Source: Vigna angularis (lineage: Eukaryota > Streptophyta > Magnoliopsida > Fabales > Fabaceae). Taken from it: a stretch of DNA of 64,000 bases. The stretch is taken from positions 16,579,663-16,643,662 of the forward strand of contig NC_068976.1 of the NCBI RefSeq assembly GCF_016808095.1, given 5' to 3'. Position numbers and translations under genes: made by a program. This document shows positions 56,058-64,000 of the stretch, in pieces (the stretch's first letter is position 1; each line of letters starts with the position of its first letter). The notes beneath the pieces were generated by a model. That model was not told the origin of the DNA and ran no database searches. It worked only from the letters and a program-made list of their open reading frames with translations.

Positions 56058-56422
56058 GACAAGACTTTTGAACATTATTAACACAAAGCCCTTTAATCTT
56101 AGACATTATATTTGTGCATGAAAGATAAATTATAAGTGTCTCCATGTTCATCAATCTATAATACTATTTATGTTTTTTGGTATGCAAAAATGAATTAATA
56201 ACATTTTGGTGTAATTAAGTTTTCAAATATTTTTTTCAAAGTTCTTGTTTATGAATTATTAAAAATTCAAAATTATTGCTAGAACATAAATAAGTTTGTC
56301 AAACAAGTTTAAATTATTTAAAGGATATAGTGAATTTTAATTTTCAAATTTTTTGATATTGAAAGATTAGAAAGAAATATAAATCTTTAGTTTATTATTA
56401 TTATAGATGATTTTATATTAAT

Positions 56423-58823
56423 TGTAAGACCCATGAAAAATATTTATAGTAAATTTTAGTATTTTATTAGTAATAATAATTTTAATGGATAGAAAAATAT
56501 AAATTTTGGATATAAAATTATAGTAAAACTTTTCATTATAATTACTATAATTTTAATGGATATAAATTTTAGTATTTTATTAGTAATAATAATTTTAATG
56601 GATAGAAAAATATAAATTTTGGATATAAAATTATAGAAAAATATAATTTTATGATTATAATTTTCTTATTTTCGAGTTAGTATGGTAAAACTTTTCTTTT
56701 AATTATTTTGACCGTTGGATTTAGCTACAATTTTAATATATGAATCCTAAGACCTATTTCTTCACTTTGACCGTTGGGATTTGTAATTAGAAGTCTATAC
56801 TTAGAGAAATAAATCCTGCATGTTGGAGTAAATTAATTACACCTATAGATCTGTTACTGAGTCATCTCGGTAAAATATATATTACGACTTATTTGACCGT
56901 TAGATCAACTTGAAATTTTTATATATGATTCCTAAGATATATTAATACACTTTGACCGATCGGATTATAAATTGAAAGTCTATGTTTGGAGAAAATAATT
57001 TTTAAGTTTTTGAAAAATCTGATGAACACTATATTTCTGTTCTTAAGTTATCATGGTAAACATTTCCTCTATATTTTATTTACCGTTAGATTGAGCCCAA
57101 AATTTAGTATGTAATTCATAAGACATATTAAGTCATTTTGACCGTTCAGATTTGTAAGTAAATGTCTGTGCTTAGGAAAATTAGTTCCGCATTTTGAGTA
57201 TAACCAAAAACCACTTAAAATTCTGCACCTGAGTTACCTCGGTAAAACCTCAATATCTATCTAGTTAACCGTTGGATCAACCTGAAATTTTAATATGTAG
57301 TTTATAAAAAATAGTGAATTATTGTGACCATTCAGATTTGAAATCGGAATTACAGATTTATAGATATTAATTTCGTATCTTCTCAGGGATCTCAATATTG
57401 CTTAATTTCTATTTTTTTTATATATCTATATTAAATTTCGGTGTTAATATTATATGCTGTTGTTTTAAATCTGTAAATAAGAAATTTGTTAAAAACTAGT
57501 TGAGGAACGCTTTGGCTAAGGAAAGATTTGGTACTTAAGTTGTCCATTGTGACGCACCTCTCTTTCCTGGAAGTTTACTCGACAAGTTTTTAACTTAAAT
57601 CCTATTGAACAGATTATGTACTGTTAAATTATTGTGCAATATATCTGGTTGGAATGGAAATGTCTGATGAATTCATGTTATTGTGGTAGATATGGAATTA
57701 TGAATTATAATTGTGATGATTGCATTTTATTATATTGGATTTGAATTTATGCATCTGAACATGTATGAGTATTACAGGGAGATGTCGTAAGGGTATAATA
57801 TGAGTTGAGGAATGTGAGTATGGTATGAGTCTCGCGGAGAGATTCTGTAATGTCATGGTATGTGTATGAGGATTGTGGTGAGATTTCGTAATGAGTTAAG
57901 GAATGTGAGCATGGTATGAGTTTCGTGGAGAGATTCAGTTATGGTATTTATGTATATGTTGATGTTGAGGGTCCCGTAGTTGGAGGTTATCCTGATACTC
58001 TAATAATGATTCAGTCTCAAGTAGAGAATGATGAATTATGTGGTGAGAGGGGCAGGAGGTCCTGGTCTATGTGCCGGTTTAGGACATAGTGAGGGGACTA
58101 ACCTTGTGAATAGTATGGAGGACAGAATGTCCTGGTCTATGTGCCAGTTTTGGACATAGTGAGGGGACTAAGAATGACATCACAAGTGCGGAACCTCCCG
58201 TGATCGCTCATCAACATATCGTTGGGATAAGTGCCTATTGAATATCGTGGGGATAAGTGCCTATTGGGTATTGTGGAATGAGTGTTTATTTGGGTATTGT
58301 GGGATGAATGTTTATTGGGTATTGTGGAATGAGTGTTTATTGGGTATTGTGGGATGAGTGTTTATTGGGTATTATGGAATGAATGTCTATTGAGTATTAT
58401 GGTATTTATTGGGTATGGTGGGACGAGTGTCTAATAGGAATTGGGGTACGATGGTATGAGGGTGTCTGACATAATTATTATATGATGTTTGTATCGAAGT
58501 AATTATGCATGTCTTATAAATGATTTGTTGCATGTTAGCTCACCCTACTTGTTTGTGTTTTGTGTTTGGGTATGTGCGATGATCGTATAATTCGTTATAC
58601 GGGAGCAGATGAAGGAATGTCGCCTCACATAGTACCAAGGAAAGAGGAGTCGAAGAACTATAATTAGAATCTTTTTACATGTATAGACTAGGAAATTTTA
58701 AAGGGTGAGATTACGGAATGTTACCGTAAATGTAATGTTAATTATCAAGTGTGAAAATTTGGGATGTTACATTAATGTGAAAAGTTGGGATGTTACATTA
58801 ATGTGAGAATTTGAGATGTTACA
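56423..58823 (+). mobile_element. Solo LTR 2, relative of solo LTR 1, with triplicated right end
   Basis: It starts TGTAAGACCC, like solo LTR 1, and is homologous to it along most of its length, including TTGACCGTTAGATCAACTTG-type phrases and the block GTGCGATGATCGTATAAT at about 58575. It is preceded by TTAAT (56418-56422). The end GATGTTACA followed by TTAAT occurs three times, closing at 58771, 58797 and 58823, so the target duplication is TTAAT but which copy marks the original end is unclear. No retrotransposon proteins are encoded. A segment of about 75 bases is duplicated at 56448-56522 and 56562-56637. Confidence 0.8.
58219..58436. repeat. 25-bp minisatellite inside solo LTR 2
   Basis: About nine imperfect copies of a 25-base unit (TATTGGGTATTGTGGAATGA plus GTGTT) run in tandem. 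Just before it, a unit of about 60 bases beginning GTCCTGGTCTATGTGCC is duplicated (about 58058 and 58128). Solo LTR 1 lacks this array. Confidence 0.85.
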
Positions 58824-59483
58824 TTAATTGTTCAATGTTGTTTGGTAATTCAGCTCTTTTGATACCATATTTCATATATAAACTATTTCACTAATTAATT
58901 CACTTTAATATAAACTACCTTTTAGTTTTCAAAATAATTTTTATATCTTCATTTTAACACAATAATAAGTGGAAACTACGTGCAAGTGTTTTTTTTATTC
59001 TAGAAAAAATGTATTAAATTATAAAATAATTTTTATTAAAAATAATTATAAAAATAAATAATTTGTATAAATTTTATCATTAAATATATTTTTTGTTATT
59101 TATAAAAAGGTATTTGAATTTTAAAACGTAGTTATTAAAGGAATAAAACAGTAAAATAAAATTGAAAAAATAACATGTTTACACAAAGGGTACTCTGAGT
59201 TTAAGAATTTTCTAACATTTTACAAATTTTTGTAAAAAGAGGTTGCTATAACTTTGTTAAAAATATAAATATTTTCTTAATTTCTATAAAATATTCAGTT
59301 TTTTTTTTTCAAAAAAATGTTTCGTGTAAGATAAAATATAATATCTTCTTCTATCTTTTCAGAAAAAATCATTGAATAAATCTCTATGTTTTCTTTTTTT
59401 TCAATACTAAAAAAAAAAGAAAAAATTAGACAAGTATTAAGAATAAAATAAAAAAGTAATTTGATATTTTAAAAGATAAGAGT

Positions 59484-59712
59484 TAAATATGTTTTTAATA
59501 CCTAAATTATTTACCATGAGAATTTATTTTTAGTCCCTCTTTAAAATAAGGTACATTTTAGTTCTCTTTTTTTAAGAAAACTTTAATTTTTGGTTCTCTA
59601 AAACTAAGAGCGTGAGGATAAAAAATTAACTTTTTTTTAAACAGAAAAATTAAAATATATCTTACTTTGAAAGATAGACTAAAAACAAATTCGGTTAATA
59701 ACTAAAATATTT
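59484..59712. mobile_element. MITE with imperfect inverted arms
   Basis: The left arm from about 59484 (GTTAAATATGTTTTTAATAC) and the complement of the right arm (GTTAAATATTTTAGTTATTA) match over about 90 bases, including TTTTTAGTC(C/T)(C/A)TCTTT. It is of the 'TTTTTAGTCC' MITE kind common in legumes and carries no gene. Confidence 0.6.
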
Positions 59713-59902
59713 AACACAAAATAATAAGTTAATATAATAGTTAAGTATGGAAAGATTAACTTTGATTGAAACAGAGCAACAAAAACTGTTTATTCAAACC
59801 AATAATTCCTACATGAAGTGTAACTTGGAGTATACAATGGAGCAAACTAATCCTACTACATTTTCTGCAACAAATTCCTTCAAATCACTGCAACAAACTC
59901 CT

Positions 59903-62723
59903 TCATATCATTGTTCCATCTTTGATTGTTGCATTCCTCACTACAACTACAATGCCAGATCTAATGTAGAATCCCTCTTCAGGCCTATCAGCTTCTTCAA
60001 CACCCTGTGAACTCATCCAAAAAACTGAATCAACAAACTTGGATAGTGAAATACCATGTTCGAGTTTTTCAAGCAACACTTACATCAGCATTGGCAATGA
60101 TTACATTTCTTCCTATCTTGGCATTCTTGTCAATGATGCACTTCCTTCAAAATATTGGAACAGGAAATCAGCATAAATTAGAAACAAAAAATTTATAATT
60201 TTTACGGAATAGATTTTAAGTCTAATTCGTAAATTTATGATAATTCCTAAATTATAATTAATAGAATATTTGACATATGACACAATTATCATTAACTGAC
60301 ATCACGGTACCTGATTTTGGTATTCTCTCCAACACCAATTGGAACCTTTCCCGTTTCCAGCAGAGATGCAATTTCAGAATCAGTTTGATAACAGTCAGCA
60401 CCCATCATCATGGTATCCTGCATATTAAGAGGGTCATGGAAAAGATGTGAAAAATGCACCTTCCTTCTACCCCACCGATTTTCAATTGTGACAAGTACAA
60501 CCATTCATGATGCAGAGAAAAAGTGCAGAATAAGCTTACCTGAAGCTCTGAACCAGCCTCTAAACGTGAGCGCAAACCAACAATAGAATGTTGAACTTTA
60601 CAGTGATTCAAGTAACAGCCATGAGAAATAATTGCATCCACAATCTGCAAAAACCAAGCTTAGTTATTCATTTTTTGTAATAGCATGTAACGAAGGAAGG
60701 TCATGAGCGTGAGGAGACACGTGGAGACAGGCGCGTGAGGAGAAATAATGTGAGGCTCAAAAATTATGATTAGGTAAGAGCACATTAAATAGAAGTTCGT
60801 TAGAGGAGAGAGGGTGTGTGTGTTGTCATTACTTCTCTCTGGCATTTTTCATTTCTTTCTGTGCCTTCCTCTTTCTTTGCTTTTGTCACTTTCTGTTACA
60901 TGGGAATTGTACTACATTTCATGTAAGAACCAAATACAGAAAAGCTTACGAAATGCTATTATAACATCATTCCAATTTTCACAAAATTGCGTTACTGTTA
61001 CATTGCCCTTCTTACATAGCATAAAAACAGGAAGAAAACCAGTAAAAGTTTTCACTCTTACCCTGCATTTTATTGCTCTAGTGGGTGGGTTGTTTCTTGG
61101 GGAAGTGAAGAATGGCCTCTTCTGATCATAGAATTCAAATCTTGGAGACTACAAATAATAAAACCAGTTGCAGTAAACAATTGGAATTGGCTGAAACAAA
61201 CTTCAAATTAAGAATTACATATAGAGGAAATAAACCTGTTCTGTTAGGTCCAGATTGGCTTCAAAGAAGGACTTGATAGTTCCAATATCTTTCCAGTAAT
61301 TCTTGAACATATATGCCTGAAAATACAAACAGAAACAGAAGCATCAAGAACAGAAAGGAGTTTAACTTCATTAGCATAAGAGCATTCAATTCCATGGTTT
61401 GGATTGTTTCTCACTTGGACTTTGTGGTCCCTCAAAGAAGATGGGATGATTTCAGATTCTAAGTCATTGCAGGAAGGACAGCTCCACCTCAGCAGTTTCA
61501 GCAGGACCTCAGTTCTGAATACAAAAACACCCATTGGAGAAAGGAAAGGATATTTCTCTGCTTCTTCTTCACTTAAGCCTAGGAGAGTGGTATCAACACG
61601 CTGCAGTTATCAAACGTGACAGTGAATTAGCTTTGAACACTTCATATTTCATTGAATAAATGGGTCGGAAATGTGAGAGTTAAGGCAGAGCTAATGTACC
61701 ATTGCGTTCACATCTACTTCATTTGGATTACCTACAAACTCTGTAATCATTCCCCTTCTATCAATTTTCATCAGCCCATGATCAGATGCACCGCTACAAG
61801 ATAGCCCATAATAAGGTGGTTTTCCTTGATTGTTTTTTGCAATAAAAGCAAACTTCACTGATTTTTTGTAAAGATCAAGTTTAATGCATTTTCAATGTAA
61901 AGATTTTCAAACTGTGTAAAAATTATCTATATCAGTACATATTCTCTCTTTTGCATACACATACCTGTCATCCATAGGTACACATGAAACTGTGATATCA
62001 GCATTGTTCTTATTGTGTGTCTGAAGCATATAGTATTAGTTTTAGAAATTGGTGATTGAATGTTTCTGTAAGCACAGTTCTCATGAACTATATACAATAG
62101 ATGTAATTTTAGCTGAGAAATTAAGTTGTACCTCCACAAGCTGCATATAGTCCATCCGGCAAAGATGGTCACCAGAAATTATCATTATGTGTTCAATATT
62201 CTTGTTCTTGGCATCCTGCATGATAATCATCCACACACACATTCATTTTATGGTTACTAAATAAGCAATTTTAGCACAGATGCATGTAGCATTCAAAATA
62301 TCTACCTCAAAAACCCAGGTAAATCGTCTCACTGCATCGGCTGTTCCTTGGAACCATTTGCTCCCAGATTCTCCAGGAGTTTGAGTAGCAGCCAAGACCT
62401 GTTTCATGCAAATTACTCCAACTTTGATCAGTGAGGTAGATTAGATTCACTGATAAATTTCTTCAAACTTGTTTGTCAAATCCATTTCAAATCTTACTCT
62501 TTTTTTCAAACAACTAACCTCCACAAAACCACCTCCAAAGTTCACTCCATTTCCAAAATTATAGGTGCGAGACAGGTGAGCATTGAGGGAGCAAGAGTTG
62601 AACTGAGTTAAAACGTACACTTTCCTGATGCCACTGTTGATGCAATTGCTCATAGGAATATCTATGAGTCTGTAACTCCCTCCAATGGGAACCTGCAAAA
62701 TTGATAATTATTAATTAATATCT

Positions 62724-62789
<66 letters not shown>

Positions 62790-63496
62790 CAGCACATTCA
62801 GAAATCCTGCAACTGCTTGAAGGAAGAACTGTGATGAGAATCCTTTACGTTAGTGCATGCACCCGTGTCTCAAAATTCAAAACAAAAACCTCTAAAGAAG
62901 TTTATATAAATTAGAAAACCATACAGCGGGCTTGGCTCTTGTGCGGGTAAGAGGAAAGAGTCGAGTTCCAGCACCTCCACCCAATATGATGGCAGCTACG
63001 TTTTCAGGGTTTACCTTTGGACTCTGAAAATCAAACCCAACGGTAGTATTTAGCATCCAAAAGAACCAACAAACCAAGCAACATTAACCAAAACGAAAAC
63101 ATCTCATGCACCAACATGTCACTCACATCAGATGACAAAAAACACACGTAAGTCTATAAAGAAAAGTTATTGAATAATTTAATACATTTCATGAAAATAT
63201 GAACATTTTTTCATCATTGAAACATGCATATAGGTTATTACCGGATACTCTTGGTCGAGTTCGGGACTGTAAACAGCGCGTGCAATTCCAGACTTAGAAC
63301 TTGCAGCCTTAAAACTCTTGCATGGTTTTGTATTCGGAAATCTTACGTTAAGACTTCCCTTCGTGCTCTCACCCCACAAGCCTGAACTTGTTCTTTTTAT
63401 CCCAAACCTTTTCTTAGCTATGATATTACGACTTGCATTGGGAGTTGCCATGGTTGCATTCATCATGTTCTCTTTCACACAAAACCCACAATGCAC
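59903..63496 (-). CDS. AGPL: ADP-glucose pyrophosphorylase large subunit, divergent copy (517-527 aa, 14 exons)
   Basis: Exons: 63496-63242, 63023-62925, 62692-62519, 62398-62306, 62215-62132, 62020-61965, 61793-61700, 61600-61415, 61316-61236, 61148-61062, 60644-60540, 60417-60311, 60144-60084 and 60004-59903, all in frame. The start may be the ATG at 63496 or the one ending at 63464 (517 residues, used for numbering here). The enzyme makes ADP-glucose from glucose-1-phosphate and ATP, the first committed step of starch synthesis in plastids; the first 60-70 basic, Ser-rich residues look like a transit peptide. GGGAGTR (90-96), the catalytic-site Asp213 in SGDHL, and the left-handed helix C-terminal domain are present. 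Arg96 and Lys106 are of the catalytic-subunit type. Unusual changes: CRM for YRM (216-218), Asn266 where EKP has Lys, and Lys346 in YWKDIG instead of YWEDIG. Large-subunit assignment rests on the SNCINSGI block and the C-terminus. Confidence 0.93.
62728..62787. repeat. Compound CA/TA microsatellite in AGPL intron 2
   Basis: A run of about 14 CA units passes directly into about 17 TA units, inside the intron between exons 2 and 3. Confidence 0.95.
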
Positions 63497-63536
63497 TGAG
63501 TAAAATCAAGCTTGGCCTGTCTATTACTTCTTGACC

Positions 63537-63545
63537 AAATATATA
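63537..63545 (-). promoter_or_regulatory. Possible TATA box of the AGPL gene
   Basis: On the minus strand CTATATATTTGG lies about 45-80 bases before the two candidate start codons. The shorter distance to the upstream ATG at 63496 slightly favours the downstream one as start. Confidence 0.45.
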
Positions 63546-63559
63546 GAAGTTTGTTGGAG

Positions 63560-64000
63560 ACCCATTGCCAAATGAGTCGTCATTATATACCAGAAAAAAA
63601 TGGCAGAACTTTCTATAGTTCCTGACTCATTACATGCTATATAATTATGTTACGAGGAATCAGGATATTAACATAACCTTTCTACGTGTTCTTTAACTTC
63701 CTTAAACTTGTTTTTGTCTTAAAAAAACATCTGTTCTACATCTCTTTTTAATACGAAATAAAATGTCAATTATTGAAACCACAAATGTCAGATAGTTACA
63801 CTTCTCAAGTCAAATGTGTCACGTACCTTTGTCGTACCACAATTTTGTACCTAGTATGTAATTTATTTATTTATTTTTTAATTCTTTATATATGTTTTAA
63901 CTTTGCCTTTTTTTTCTTCTTTGGGATAACGACGAATATGCTTATCCCATCCTGAAAACTACATTTCTCTTGCATTATATTGCCACAATGCAAATATCTT
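63560..64000. other. Upstream flank of AGPL
   Basis: It is AT-rich, with no exon or repeat recognised up to the window edge. Confidence 0.4.

Noticed and set aside
59747..60010. 87-residue plus-strand frame
   Set aside because: It is the complement of the last AGPL exon and its 3' flank, which translate convincingly on the minus strand.

Overview
The window is nuclear DNA from a flowering plant, almost certainly a legume and probably of the Vigna/Phaseolus group. This rests on very AT-rich intergenic DNA full of small transposons, genes split by GT-AG introns, and repeat types common in bean-like legumes. No prokaryotic, organellar or viral gene is visible, and I saw no tRNA or rRNA gene. 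Taxonomy is inferred from style and from the genes, not from a database search.

Eight protein-coding genes can be assembled exon by exon, each with an intact reading frame across its splice sites. From left to right they are: a small conserved plant protein of unknown function (5889-6805, +); a pfkB-family sugar/nucleoside kinase (17388-20869, +); the 20S proteasome alpha subunit PAF (23654-26302, -); an auxilin-like J-domain protein (31266-37211, +); two tandem dihydroflavonol 4-reductase (DFR) genes (38407-41134 and 44145-46273, both -); a secreted GH5 endo-beta-mannanase (52609-56057, +); and a divergent large subunit of ADP-glucose pyrophosphorylase (59903-63496, -). A broken fragment of a VPS16 gene lies at 14950-15611 (-).

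The space between genes is mostly transposon debris. Two Mutator-like elements with long terminal inverted repeats lie at 2388-3471 (perfect 9-bp target duplication) and 15758-17097. A hAT-like element rich in CGGGTA/TACCCG motifs is at 3863-4420, and a tandem-repeat element with palindromic ACATCCG motifs at 7367-8379. Two related solo LTRs of about 2.4 kb are at 8965-11339 (duplication ATAGG) and 56423-58823 (duplication TTAAT). A 114-bp solo TRIM-type LTR sits inside a kinase intron, and there are several foldback MITEs, some inside introns of the kinase and DFR genes. A TA microsatellite of about 120 bp lies at 12687-12805.

The genes do not form one pathway; this is an ordinary plant gene neighbourhood. 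The most interesting biology is in two places. The tandem DFR pair has one Asp-type and one Asn-type copy at the residue linked to dihydroflavonol preference. The ADP-glucose pyrophosphorylase large subunit keeps the Arg/Lys pair tied to catalysis but lacks the lysine that binds glucose-1-phosphate.
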